A DNA stretch of 64,000 bases from NCBI GenBank assembly GCA_000469685.2, contig LS997565.1, positions 44,910,666 to 44,974,665 of the forward strand, given 5' to 3'. Positions 31,736 through 44,105 of this stretch are shown one piece after another. The notes beneath the pieces were generated by a model. It saw only the letters and a list, made by a program, of their open reading frames with translations, did no database searches and was not told the origin of the DNA. Position 1 is the first letter of the stretch, and the number at the start of each line of letters is the position of its first letter. The stretch is from Haemonchus contortus (taxonomy: Eukaryota > Nematoda > Chromadorea > Rhabditida > Trichostrongylidae). Both the position numbers and the translations under genes were made by a program.

Positions 31736-32592
31736 AAAAGTTGCGTAAGCGTTTCTTGAAGTAATCTTCTGAGAGGGTATTTTATTGTAATCCTTATTTT
31801 GAAATTCTCTTGATCTTTGTTGAAGGTTCCGATGATCACATGTCTGATATGTTATTATTTATGTTGCCACAATCGCTTATTATTTGCTAGCTTACCAAGG
31901 TGGTAATAGGCTCCAGTTGACAGGTTTCACTAGCAGACTAGTTACAATGTGAGGATAAAGCTATAGCTTAATTATATTGAAAGCGCAGAATTGAGGCTGA
32001 CCGCTAAATCCGCTCACTCAATGCCCTTCTCGACTGCGAGAGGTTGCCTACCCGGTGAAAACTCTCTCGAGATTCCTGGAAGGTGAACAATCACAAAGGA
32101 GCGCTGGCGTGGGTTAGTCTCTAAAAAATTAGCCAAAAATCCAACGCATGACAAAACCTGTGGAATATTTTATAACACTGTTGCTGGCCATTTATTAATA
32201 TTTCTTACTGCGTGCTAACTCTCCCCCTCTCTGCCCACTTGAAAAAGACCTTCAATCATTCGTTTCATTTGAAGATGTTCACTCAATCGCAACTGCAGCG
32301 TATCGAATGGGTTTCACAGTTACTGACTTCAGTGTTTCCTTTTGCTCAAAAGCTGGTTTAGTTCTGGTTTCGCATCCTAATTTCTCGTTCCCGATGGGGC
32401 ACAATAGGGCTCGTGTTGTAATACTGTTGTATTCATATTAGCGCTCTCATAGCACGTAATTTGTAAACTGTGGTGCAGTAGCTAATCAGCAAGGAGCTTT
32501 AGATTCGAGATTTTGTATAAATTCCCTTAACTTTGTTAAGATGAGAGATTTTATCTTTTTTGTTCGATGCAAGACATTAGATCTATTACATG
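31736..32592 (+). other. Probable long 3' UTR or intercistronic region
   Basis: No coding sequence was recognised between the stop codon of the M3-like gene and the AATAAA at 32593. If that signal is used, the 3' UTR is about 870 nt. Confidence 0.4.
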
Positions 32593-32598
32593 AATAAA
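32593..32598 (+). terminator. Candidate poly(A) signal of the M3-like gene
   Basis: AATAAA, followed by the U-rich stretch tttatatttttgg (about 32,619-32,631). It sits about 100 nt before the trans-splice acceptor of the next gene, the classic spacing within nematode operons. Confidence 0.4.
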
Positions 32599-32694
32599 GA
32601 TTTTATGTAGCTCAGTGCTTTATATTTTTGGTATCGCCCAGATCCATTATCTTCCTCAAGATATAATATTGTTGTATATAACTGTACGGTCGGA

Positions 32695-32701
32695 GTTTTA
32701 G
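32695..32701 (+). promoter_or_regulatory. Putative spliced-leader acceptor of the TFIIE-alpha gene
   Basis: agttttag|TGGGT, with the ATG starting 5 nt later at 32707. The distance to the ATG and the lack of an upstream exon favour trans-splicing. Confidence 0.55.
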
Positions 32702-32706
32702 TGGGT

Positions 32707-35632
32707 ATGTCCAATGCTACGGGAACTACAACCGGAGGTGATTCGAAGGCTCCTGAGACGACAGTCGTCACTGAAGTGCCCCCCAGTTTACATAGAGTAC
32801 TATTGTTAATGGTGAAGAACTTCTTTTCAAAGGTAGGTTCGAACTTATTCTGGTTTTTTCTAAATTATCCAAAGACAAATTTGGGACAGAAACTCTACAC
32901 AATTTGCACAAATCAGGTTCGCATAAGTTGTTTTCAAAAAGTCCCCGCCGTGCAAACGTTTGGAGAGGGCCCAGATGACGTCCACGTCCTTTTGAGATCC
33001 AAGTTTTTGCAGAAGTCCCAACCAACAGTGCGCATTATTAACACTCAGCTCTGCGCCTTTATACCACGATTGATTCAGATTTGATTTGGGATTATCTAGT
33101 GTAGTAGAAGCATTCATCACTTTTTTAGAATGTTTTTTGTACAATTATAGGAGCACTATCTAGTCGTTTACTACATAATGAGGGCAGTATGCATTCGAGA
33201 GGAGAATCTGAGAAGCCGACTGAACTTTGACCAAAAACAGTTGAGACAGGTGTTTCTTAGATTATTTGCTTGATACATGCGTTGCTGACTTTCATTCAAT
33301 GGTCCTTGGTGTTAGCTCCTTGCTGGGCTGAAGAATGAGAAGCTGGTGAAGGATCGTTTGCTTCAACAAAAGAATGAAACAGGGAGGAATGTCTCGATTA
33401 TATTCTATTTCATCAATTATCGTGCTATTATCAACGTCCTCAAATACAAAATTGATCACATGAGGTTAGCTGTTATCTTGCGGCCCACATAACTTATCCA
33501 TTTTTACACACCTTACAATCGTAGAAAAAATTTTCAGACAAATGTTGGAAGCTAGGGAGAAGAATGAACTGCAAAAGGCAAATTATAAGTGTGACCAATG
33601 CGGGGCTCAGTACGAGGTAATTTACGTCAAGGTACCCTGTCATCTTTACCAATTTCATGTATCTTTCAGGATATGGACATTGATCGAATATTTGATCCAC
33701 AAACAGGGACCCTAAAGTGTTGGCGGTGTCAAGGTGAAGTAACGCAAGATATCACAGGAGGACCAACTCAGGTCACGAGGTCCGCTTCAGTGTTATGCTT
33801 GGAGTTTGTGGTACCTATCAAAGTGGCTATTAAGGACGCTTCTAGCTCGATTCAATGAACAAATGCTACCACTTTTCGCTGCCATTCGGGAGTTAGCTGG
33901 TGTTCAACTAGCACCACATCTTCTGGAACCGGACATAAATCAATATTTGGCCGAAGAAGACAAAAGTGCTTTTTTGTTCCATTACTACAGTATTTTACCT
34001 ACAGAATTTTTCCTCTTATCACACTCACCTCAACAATCATGGCATGAGCTATATGTGTGTACGTCCTACACCCTTCTGTGATTGTCCAGAATCTCAACCA
34101 ATTTGGTCTTCGATCGTTTTTTTTTGTAGGGGAACATCTGTTAGTACAAATCACTGATCATTATTGACAGCTCACATACTAATCAAATCGGTGTGAATCC
34201 TTGGAAAAAGTTTGTTCGAACCTCCTCAGGCACGGGCCGATAGAACAACCTTGCATAATGGGTACGGAAACCGTTTTTTTTTCTAAAATTCGAAGCAGCG
34301 TCCCTTTAATGCTAAAAAAAGAAAAAAAAACCTCGGACACTTGGTCTCCGTCATCTCGAGCAGTAAGAAGATTGTTTGTGAGTAGTTCCGGCAGCTTCGA
34401 TTGAGCTTCAAAGTGTTCATTCAGAATGTTTTTACCCTTATCTTCCTGACTTAAAGATCTGAGCGTACTGCAGAGAGAACGAACAAAAAAAGTAAATTAT
34501 TATGGTCGCGTGGTTGTTGTTAGCAATTTGAAGAAATGCATTCAGCCGCGGAGACTAATCAACAACTCGTTGACTTTTCGTCGTCAGCTGGAGGCCCACG
34601 TGCACAGCTCGGTGGTACAGCACACTCATATCAGAGCGGCCCATCAATCAAATATGCCAATGCTGATCAGATTACGGTAGACTTGAACGCTGATACGAAC
34701 AGGTCAGTAGTTCACCTGTTCTTTAAGTTTCTGATTTGTTCTAATTTCAAAAACAGAGCCGTGTTCTACGTAATCTTGTTAACCTTTAATGAATCTTTCT
34801 CTCCTATCCAGCAAGCCCGTCGAGGAGGCGAAGGTGGTTCCCACATGGCTTCAAGATGATGCTATTGGTGGTGGCGAACAAAATGTGACAGATGAAGTGC
34901 TAGGAGTCGGAACTGATAGGTGGGGTTTTGGTAGGCTCTCTATATTGTAGAAATCGAGTATATTGCTTCCAACTGTATCTGCTTCTCTATGCTGATAAGA
35001 GGTATTAAAAGGGTAGCTTACAGTACCATATTCTTTTAGCAACGATACTGTACCTCATGTTGCATCGTCGGTGTCCTTGAGCCTGATGGCGGAACTAGAA
35101 AATATTGAAGAACCCCCACTAAAGCGGCCACGTTCTGACGAGGACCAAAACGGAGTCGCTAATGACGGACTTGGAGCTGATGATGAGGATGAGGAAGACG
35201 ACGAGGAAGAGGAGATGATTTCTGTTGCCGGAAAATTGGTTGGTTTTTGGTTGTTCGATCAGACTTATTTGAAAAAAATTCAGTAGCCTCAATACAATCT
35301 TTCTTCCAGAGACTTTTAAAGGCTTTTGTTTGCTTTCTGGAGAAGAACGGAACTGTTCAAGTTTTAGTTCCCGGCAGCTAGGGGTAGCCAAATTGTATTG
35401 CGCGTTGGGGAAAGTTGGGGAAAGGAATTGACGAAGGTTTTGGGAACTCAAACTCTTCCCGAAGGAATTCCCTACTTTACCAGTTTCGCGTGATCCGCGT
35501 ACTGCCAGAGTCCCTTTGCTGAAGCCTTTGTAGGTTCCCTTGAGCGAAGTCACTTCGGAAATGGTGGCTGAAATGACGGAGGAAGAACGCGATCGGTATA
35601 CGGCTATTATGCAAGAGAATTTGTATTATTAG
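32707..35632 (+). CDS. gtf-2E1: General transcription factor IIE subunit alpha (10 exons, 422 aa)
   Basis: Ten exons with continuous phase: 32707-32832, 33151-33249, 33316-33464, 33538-33616, 33670-33779, 33835-33965, 34534-34702, 34812-34919, 35040-35238 and 35534-35632. Residues about 20-115 form the extended winged helix (PPSLHRVLLLMVKNFFSK, REENLRSRLNFDQKQLRQL). A zinc ribbon uses C143/C146 and C168/C171, with FDPQTGTLKCWRC. LLARFNEQMLPL, an acidic run DDEDEEDDEEEE, and a C-terminal ISVAGK...SEMVAEMTEEERDRYTA helix follow in the order known for TFIIE-alpha (human about 440 aa). The protein recruits TFIIH and supports promoter opening by RNA polymerase II in the nucleus. The acceptor at 34533 (tttgaag) is chosen because it preserves phase and is the least certain junction. 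The symbol follows the worm naming style and rests on family recognition. Confidence 0.93.
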
Positions 35633-36863
35633 ATGATCTCTTCTATCAACTTATGTTATTTATATAGTGACTTTGAGGATCCGCTCATTGGAATTGTTCC
35701 TTCATCTCTCAGCTTCAAAGTCTTCTTTTGCGAGGGTTTATAACAGATCCGTGTTGTAGACATAGTCGAGGGTAGTGGTGAAGACTTCCTCCATTGAAGA
35801 GCTCTTCTCTCTCCTACCTACTTCCACGTTACATCTCATTGCAGTCTTTTACTCTACTGAAGGTATTGGTGGGATTAGATGCTCTAGTGTAATAGGCGGC
35901 CGTGCCATCGGAAGCTCATCCGCTAGGTATGACTTCTTTGCAAGAGACTCGACTACTCTGCCTTTGTGAGAAGTTTCACCCCACCACCGATCCTGGTTTG
36001 TGTGCGTGAGCGAAATGCGGGTTGTAATTTTCCATTTCATTCATACTGAATAGAAATGACGAGGGTGAAAACAGTTTTTGAGTATCTGCGGTGCCTCGTA
36101 AAAGTTACCGCAGTGTTTTTATGCCTTTTCTCACTGTATTCATTTCATTAAGTTTGAAATAAAATGTTACCGATTATTCTTCTTGTAAGTGTCAATAACT
36201 TATACATCCACAAATTTTCTAGCTACTAATGCCTATCTAGTAATTATCACAAGTACAATTCACAACGCATAGTCGAGAAACACGTCATGGAGTAACGAAG
36301 ACTGAGAAATTGAGATCATAAAAAGTGTAGAGATTTTGCATTATGGCATGTCTCTAGACATTTCGTTTGTGCCATATGGTCCGGTAACAAGAGATCACAA
36401 TCGAGGATACAAGCCATTGCAACCTGTAAAGGATAGATATCTCGACAGAATGCACACATAATAATAAGTAGTTGAAGAATCCATTAATGACGATTTTTTT
36501 CGAGCTTTGGTATCCGTGAGGTATAATTCATTATTCAGACATTGTAACGAGAACCCATTCGAGTACCTCCCATCTTCCATGGAATATGTGAGTCGACTAT
36601 GAGTCATGAAACGGCCGAGAGTGATGAGGTACTGCCAGAATCAGAAACAAGACATAGATGATGTAGACGGATACGAAAAGGTGGGTGGATGTTGGAGGAG
36701 GCACTCGCATTTACATGGTATATCGGAATGTCTGCAGGTGTAGTTATGGTTACAGTGGTGGAATGGTAGTCACCCGTGAAGTTCTGGCAAGAAAACCAGG
36801 CTGAAAAACCATACTCGCTTTAAAATAGGCTTTCTGGGAAGAATCGCTTTAGCCGTGGAGTAC
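35633..36863. other. 3' flank of the TFIIE-alpha gene
   Basis: Contains AATAAA at 36158-36163, about 530 nt after the stop codon, a candidate poly(A) signal. A minus-strand segment from about 36,777 to 36,710 (acceptor ttgccag) could be the terminal exon of the Cys-rich gene, but its phase is ambiguous. Confidence 0.4.
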
Positions 36864-37169
36864 CGTTTTGAAAGGAAATCTGCCGTTAGTGCTCTTAAAC
36901 CACTTCCACAACTGCCCTGACGGCAAGGAGTAAACTCTGTGGGGCGTGTAGAAATTTCCAGATTACTCAAGGATGCGATAGTGGTGAATTGAAAAGCGTA
37001 TTCTGGAAAAGAAGTAATCACTTACCTCGCGTCTCTGCCTTAAACAGCCATATCCCTCATAAGGAATTTGGCAGTTGGAGCATGGCATTTCACCTGTACC
37101 GTTTTCATCACATACTTCGGTACAATGCTCGAAAATTCGCCGTCGTTCCGCTTCCTGTTCTGTCTCAAA
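36864..37169 (-). CDS. Cysteine-rich exon pair of an unidentified minus-strand gene (partial)
   Basis: Exon 37169-37026 (144 nt, acceptor aatttcag, donor GAG|gtaagt) is fully open and encodes 48 residues with six cysteines: HCTEVCDENGTGEMPCSNC, then GYGC. Exon 36934-36864 (acceptor ccacagag, donor CG|gtactc) begins FTPCRQGSCGSG. Both are phase 0 at the junction. The cysteine spacing is reminiscent of extracellular modules such as thrombospondin type 1 repeats, but the tryptophans expected of that fold are absent, so the assignment stays open. Upstream exons were not found. The product would be secreted or extracellular if the impression is right. Confidence 0.4.
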
Positions 37170-37993
37170 CTGAAATTCGTTAGCATTTACCGGGAGAACA
37201 TCATGAAAGAAGCACAGAACCCTTTGATTCCTGTCGGGAAAGAAGTTTTACTGTAGTCCCCACCAGTAAACTATTTATTAGACGCTCATTGAAGCGGACT
37301 TATTCTATGGGCAGGGGAGAGGCCATTTCTCTCCGGCAGTGATGCGGATTATATCAGAGGGCGATAATAAAGGTAATGAAAGAGGACAGCTGATAATGGG
37401 TCCCTGGAAGTACATTTCAGTGCATCTATTCATTCACTTACCCACCGGCAGATTTTCTTGTGCTTCCTCCTTTTTTGCTGCTTTCCCTGTTACGTTAGTT
37501 TGCCATTCTGCTTGTTAATTAGTCAGATTTGGGAGAAATCAAAGTACAGAATTCTGTCTCAATTAAGAAAAGATTCAGGCTAGGTGGTATGAACAAAGCA
37601 CGAGTTGCTTTTAGGATCAGGCTGTTTCAATTTCTAGTACAACGCGAAGGTGGCGAAAAATGCCCAAGTGCATTATCCCGAGCAGGGATCAGGGATCGAT
37701 TTACGGACCAATATCCACCCACATCAACTGAGCCTTTCATCCCTTGAGGTTTGGTTGATTGGTAGCAGACTCGCCTGGTAGGGTGAAAGTCTAACATATG
37801 CACCTGATGCCCCTACAAGTCATTATATATTCCATATACGCACTCAAACACTGCTGAGATTGTAGATGGTATCTAACACGTGGCGCATTCCGAACGGGAC
37901 TTATCACCTCACGAAACTTTCTCTTTCGCTGGACACCTTTTCCAACTTCACTTTTGATCAAACTCATCAGTTCTTCCTTCCTTTCTGTTTTCC

Positions 37994-38019
37994 GTCCTTC
38001 CTTCCTTCCTTCCTTCCTA
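37994..38019. repeat. (CTTC)n microsatellite
   Basis: About six copies of the tetranucleotide; likely slippage product. Confidence 0.9.
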
Positions 38020-38059
38020 CCTTTTCCTCCTCTTCATCAACAATATCATGGCTATCATG

Positions 38060-41000
38060 TGACATTTGAATAAATGATTTAGGTAATTGGATTCTGACGT
38101 TGGAATGAGCGGCATTTTCTATACAGAGATGCCACGAATCTCAAATCCCCTTCCCCCCTCCGAAACCAGGTCATGGGTTCGAATCGTTGATGCGAGGATA
38201 TATTTCACGACGGAAAGGGAACAGGTCAAGCGTAAAAATCCCTGTGCACTAAAGCGTTTCCTTGACGTTCGTGACTCGAAATTCCTGCCAAAAGTGATCT
38301 TCAGACTTTAATAATGCCATTCACTTCCGTATTTGCTATGCAATGAGCTTACAAAGAGGAAGTATGGAAAAGGGTGCTGACGTCTGAGGGCACGAACCGG
38401 TACGATCATTCGAGTACTTTGGGTGAATAGGACTACTTTAACTTCTCACACAAATCGCAAGCCCCATTATATTGACCTTATGATCTTATGACCTACTAGG
38501 AACGTTTTCTTTTTTTTCAGAATCCTTCGCTGAACTAATTTCAAATGATTTATGCTTTCTGCAACGTGAAGGCATTGTGTAAGAATCACCTTCATTGACG
38601 CAAAAAGCGGGTGGGCCGGGGAAGTAACGTCATCGTATGTGGCGGAACAGAGCGCAGATCGCATTTCCATAATACACAGAAACCTGTTCATCCCTCGGAA
38701 TTGCTTTAAGGCACAGTTCACAAAAAAAGTGGTTTCTCAGATTCCCCCATGGAATGGATTCGAGGGCCTACCTGTAGGTCGAGAAACGTCCTGGGTACGG
38801 CACAATAAGGGACAAGACATTGTATCGTGTGAATGCCACACCCACAGCGGACGAGCATCAGCGGTATTGAAGGGGCTGCCCAGTTGGCAAGGGAACCCAC
38901 GTGAGGAGTTGAAACAACTCGTCGTGACCCATAGCGTCAGTAAAAGGCAACTCTGTACAGTTTTGGCTTGGCATAGTCAGCTTCATGCGCAATTGCATCT
39001 ATAGGAATCTCGTCCGAAAGCCCTTTCTGTGCCCTTTCCATCACGGTAATCTCGTACAAACTCTATTCCCACTAACTTTTAGATATCCTTACTTTTCGCG
39101 AAGCGAATTTCCTCACTTTCTTCGCCATCGATGCTCTACTCTGCATCAAGACTTCCACTTTTAACTTACAAATGGTTCCTCAAAATTATCGTGAACTGTG
39201 TTCTGACTGGTACAGGGTGTCAACGAAGGGTAAACTCGGAGCATTATCACTTAACCGGCTCCAAAGATAATTGTATCTCTGCAAGTCTGACAGAAAGCCA
39301 CAGATGTGGCGTGTTCGAATAAGAAAGGCTGGGGAGATTTCCTTTACCCATAACTCTTACTTTTTTTTATGGAGATTTGGTAGTTGACAGTACCTCTTCC
39401 TTTAAATTTATCCCACGGTATTCTCCCTATTCAAATTCAAACCAGGGAGTGGCCATTCTGCGGGGTTAAGATTTGGAATTATAGACAATGAAAAGTGCCC
39501 TTGTGATGAACTGTCATATTCAATAAAAAGTTTTGTTACACAAATTTGGAAATGGAAATTTATATTATCAAGGTCAAAGGCCCAATACAGATTTGTCTGC
39601 TCCCAAATGAATTTTGCCCTTTGCAGGACAACTGGAGTTGATGTTCTCATAAAAACATCTTCAGATAGATGGGGTTCACTATGGTTTCCTCTACAGTCTG
39701 GTGCTTCCTAAGTGTACAGATTACGGCTTGTAGTCATAAACACAATGGGAGGTACAACCAAAACAGTGCTATTGTCGAATTCAACTCAAAAGCGACCTTT
39801 CCTGGTAAAAATTGGTATCAATATCGCCTCTCACTTCCTTTGGAAGATTACTTGTTCATTCAGAGGCGTCATGGCCCGGAAAACCATGCTATGTTTCTAT
39901 TTTGTTTGATATTAAGCGAACCGGATTGGTTGATTTTGATACCACTCGTGTTACTAAAAATACATTGAAACAACTTGTTCTCATTCGGCAATCTGACCCA
40001 CAACTTACTTCCGTTCTCCTACCAAAATTGGATAGTTTTAATTGATATCGTGTGAGATCAGTATAACAAATCCCGTCTTTCTCCCTATCCTTAACCAACT
40101 TACATCTTACATAAGAACTTGTAGAAGTCAGAACTTCCTTGAAACTATCTCCTTTTATGGTGCGTCCACGTATGGAATTCCGGTTCCCACGTTTAGAATG
40201 GCGATGCGCTTCGTATGGGTGCTTGTTCAATGAATTATGGAGGTAAGCCTATGTGAAGGTCAGAGCCTTTACTTTCGAGGACGAATATAGTCAGTCCAAT
40301 GCGAGCGATCTTAGAAGAGCCTCTGGTCAGTGGCCCACCACTGGGCTCCTTCCGTCCACACTGGTACAAAAGCGTGGTTATAAGTTTACCACACACATTT
40401 CCTAGCTGCACATGTGAAAGGAACACATCTCTATACCGACGCACACAGACCGACATATAAACATACCCATATACACCGAATTATTTTGTGTATCAAAGGA
40501 ACTCACTCTGATTTCGGTACATAAATGTGGAATTCGAGCAATTGAACAAGCGACCAGAATCGATATCAGTAATAGTAACATATCTGAAAAATTACGAAAA
40601 CTAGCGGAAATGACAGAAGATGTGCACGCGACTGGACGGACGTGACTTCAGCAAACAGACCTAGACAATGCATCCGTAAACTTCGTAAAAAAAACGTCAT
40701 CACAACATGGTGGTGTTAGATTAATAGTCAACAACATGTGGTAAATAACGCTGTGCAACAAAAAGTCATTACTGCGGTTACTATTAATAAGTACGATGAA
40801 AGTAAATTGGGTGGCTCGGGAGGTATGTGAGAACAATGAGGCAAACCGGCGCGACTGGGCAGTTCATCGCCCACATGGAATTTTCGTTATAGCAAAGCGT
40901 CTAGAAGAAGAACAGATCGAACAAGCTATACAACTACAGGCTTCGAGTGTAAGAGTAGTTGCCATTGAGCACAAGATTTCTATCAAGGAGGGGCTCCTTA

Positions 41001-41312
41001 TGGAAGCTGCTTGGTAATAATAACCGTTGACCGTTGAACATTTCTCATAAAGACACGTTACGCATGTCGTGGACTGACAGGATGGCACATTAAGGTGAAA
41101 ATGGGGCGTAGGACCGGAAATGGGAAAGGACCCACAGGATGGGAATAGATGCACCAACAACACTTAGTTTCAGTTTTCGATTAGTGGCAGACAAAAGTAG
41201 TGTTTTTGATGAGTACGGAATAATTAAAGGTTGATAAGCATATATTCTACAGTTCGACAGAGCCATGAACGACTTTCAGTAAGAACACTTATCGTAAGAT
41301 GATTCGCGGTGA
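38060..41312. other. Stretch with no recognised gene
   Basis: Near 38,165-38,185 a tRNA B-box-like GGGTTCGAATCG occurs on the plus strand, possibly a decayed SINE. A 73-codon open frame at 40,796-41,017 (+) is helical and glutamate-rich (RLEEEQIEQAIQLQ), but lacks splice support. Nothing else was recognised. Confidence 0.4.
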
Positions 41313-41317
41313 CAAAA

Positions 41318-41615
41318 GGACGGAGGTGGTGTGTTGACAAGTGGAGCCGTTATTATACATGCACGGCCCCGAGATCAGTCCCGCTTAGATTCTCGCCTAG
41401 GTCAGGCAAAGCCTCTATTCTATCTGAGTTGGTTCTTTGAGAACAGACTCACCAGCGAGGATGAAAGCGGAGTTTGTACCTCGGCTGGCCTCCGCAAGTC
41501 CTTACACAGGCCACACACACACACACTCATATCGACACTACGACTCTGAATGGAAGTTCAATGAAGGGAAGCATCCTTCAGATGAGGTTAATTAACGCCA
41601 AGAGCTTTATGTTTT
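41318..41615 (+). mobile_element. tRNA-like SINE, copy 1
   Basis: Head ggaggtggtgtgttgacaag with a B-box-like gagatcagtcc corresponds to the head gcggtgtagtggcaag of the 59.4 kb copy on the opposite strand. The tail CACTACGACTCTGAATGGAAGT then ATTAACGCCAAGAGCTTTAT matches the same family. It carries an internal (CA)n near 41,510. Confidence 0.6.
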
Positions 41616-43804
41616 GGCTCAATTAGTGACAAGAGATGGTGAAAATAAATTCCAGCACTTCTCGAAATATCAAGTACAAAGGCTGGCATGATTAGAGGGC
41701 TAGTTGTTGTAGTGAGGACTTGGCCCTCTACTGATACGACCTATTGCGTCTAAACTTTTATACCCGCTTTTTAAATAATTTTAAACATAAACCCACACGG
41801 CGAGCCCAACCAGGTGGAAATCACGTAGGGTTGGGTCTATATACTGCTGGTTCCGGTGAGCCTTACTACTGTAGCCTTTGGGTGGGGACTTGCTTGACTG
41901 ATTCTTCACCGAACAGTTGACTGACTGTTAGAAATGACTACTGTGACGGCTACTCCTATGATGGATGGCGTGAAGGGTTTAGGTAAAAAGGAAATTGCCC
42001 CAACTCCCATATTGTCGCTACAATAATTGTTTTACCGGAACCATTTGGTTGCTATTTTCCTAGCAGCGATAAACATTCACAACAGATTCATTGAACATTT
42101 TTCAGGCAGACACCGCCCTAATTGAAGTGACCTTCAAGAAAATCGCGGAGAGGAAAAGAGGAAATTCATATTATCAGGGTGCAATATAATTTCCGGACCA
42201 CTTTACTTTGATTGCTGTAAAAATCTTATGAGGCTCGCGGAATTTCAACTCGTGCCTGAGGAGCAGTCATCAGCTTTCGCAATTCGCAAAGGTCATCCGG
42301 CTCATGCGCTCGCCCTGGTCAGTGAGGTGACGTCTTTAGGCCTATATTTTCATACAGTACCTCTCTAAAATCATCGAAACCTGAGGCTGTTCGAAAAATA
42401 ACGAAGTCACGAGTGAGGTGAATCGGTGGCACACTCGATTGAAAATGGCGTATTTTCAGACGAAGAAGATCTACATACTGATACGTGCAGTTTCGATATT
42501 TTTTTGTGAAGTTGTTGAATAGCACCCCACACAGAATACCCAATTTTCGGTAGATGGCATCGGATGCGCAACCTGACATGAACCCGCAACCCGACATTCA
42601 CTTGAAAGGATCGGAAAAGAACTTGAGGTGCGCTATCTGGGGAGCTACGAACACGTGCGACAGCGATCCGGCCCTCGCAATCCCTCATTTTCGAAAGCCG
42701 ACACCGAGCTCCATTCGAAGAAGGCTCTTCCGAATGTTGATGAAATAGAAGAAGAGTCGATTCTTGGGAATTCATACCTAGCAATGTCACACTTGGAAAG
42801 GAATTCCGCTGCGTACAGCTCTACTGCCCGGGCAGCAAGTTGAAAGGAGAGCAAGACAGTTCACCTTTTTGGCGCCCCACATAGCCAAAGAATCAGGAAC
42901 TTGAAGACTCTATTTGCGCTAACGGGTTTCTAGGCCTTTCTTTTTCTGATCCACATGCTAACAGACGTGAACTTAAAATCGACGTCCAGTCCTTCTTTTA
43001 TCAGAAGGCAATGGGGTACTAGGGGAGATGTGTCAAACAACTATTCTACCATTGCCACGGGTTGTAGATAATAGTGGCACATAGTCTGCGAAATAACTAC
43101 AACTGAGAAAAACAAGGAAACGAAAACAAAAGCAACAAGTGCTGTTGTTCAGGATTTGTGTTGAAACCTAATTACTACCATCGCATTTAGAAAGTTCAAT
43201 TGTTTTACTTATGCTGCATTTAGTTACCCATATTTGATCATTTTCGCAGTGAGTTGCAGATGAATGCTAAAGCTTCATGATAGTATACAGTGGTCATAGC
43301 AGGACTAGCAGGATGGACGGTCCTCTTCACATGCACAATCATCTTGATGAACTTTAAGGGTTCATGACGAGAGCCTTCCCCGTCTGAACTCAAGACTGCA
43401 AGAATCGGGTCCCTTCCTATTAGGTCCTTATTCCAGGTCCCGTTTGATATTGCTGCGCCACTCGTTTCCCTGAAACTTAATGGTTTCCCACAGAAGTGTG
43501 GAGTTTCATCTAGGAAGACTGTAAGGCTTCAAAATTGAAGGGGGTAAGTAAACTAAACAATCCTAATCCGAGTAGGCGTTAATAATAAACTAAACATATC
43601 TTTTAAGGAAAGTGCAATATTAATGTTAATAATGTTAAATGCTTTTTGTGTTAATAACAGCATAACACATGAGTTTGGCACTTTTTAATAATGATTACAT
43701 AGCTCCTTATTAAATTGCTCTCACAATCAGATAAGCGATTATAGTTTTAGTTTGAGATAAAAACGAAAATCAGAATTAGAGAAGATATATTTTCCATAAT
43801 GGGA

Positions 43805-44105
43805 ATCGTAATAAAAGGATTGAGGCGGGTGATCAACGTGGTCTCAGGGATGCGCCAACGCATTCGACTTCCATTCAGAATTATAACAACACAATGAATG
43901 TGTATGAGGCCTATGCAATGACTTGTACTGCCCAGCCAATATATGTACAAGTCAGTGCTTTTATCCTCAAGGACAAATCCGGTACCAATGAACCGACCCT
44001 GGGGGATGGAAGGCTTTGTTGGCCTGAACGAGTACCTACCCAGGATCTGGACAGGGACAATTCGTTTGTGGTGGTCTGTCACTTGCCACTACAACACCGC
44101 AGAAA
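43805..44105 (-). mobile_element. tRNA-like SINE, copy 2
   Basis: On the plus strand it reads ataaaaggattgaggcggg, gggatgcgccaacgcattcga, cattcagaattataacaac, gatggaaggctttgttggc and cacttgccactacaacaccgc. These are the same blocks in the same order as the 59.4 kb copy, so the element lies on the minus strand. Confidence 0.65.

Noticed and set aside
40796..41017. 73-codon helical frame (RLEEEQIEQAIQLQ)
   Set aside because: No supporting splice partners, no family, and an equally long antisense frame.
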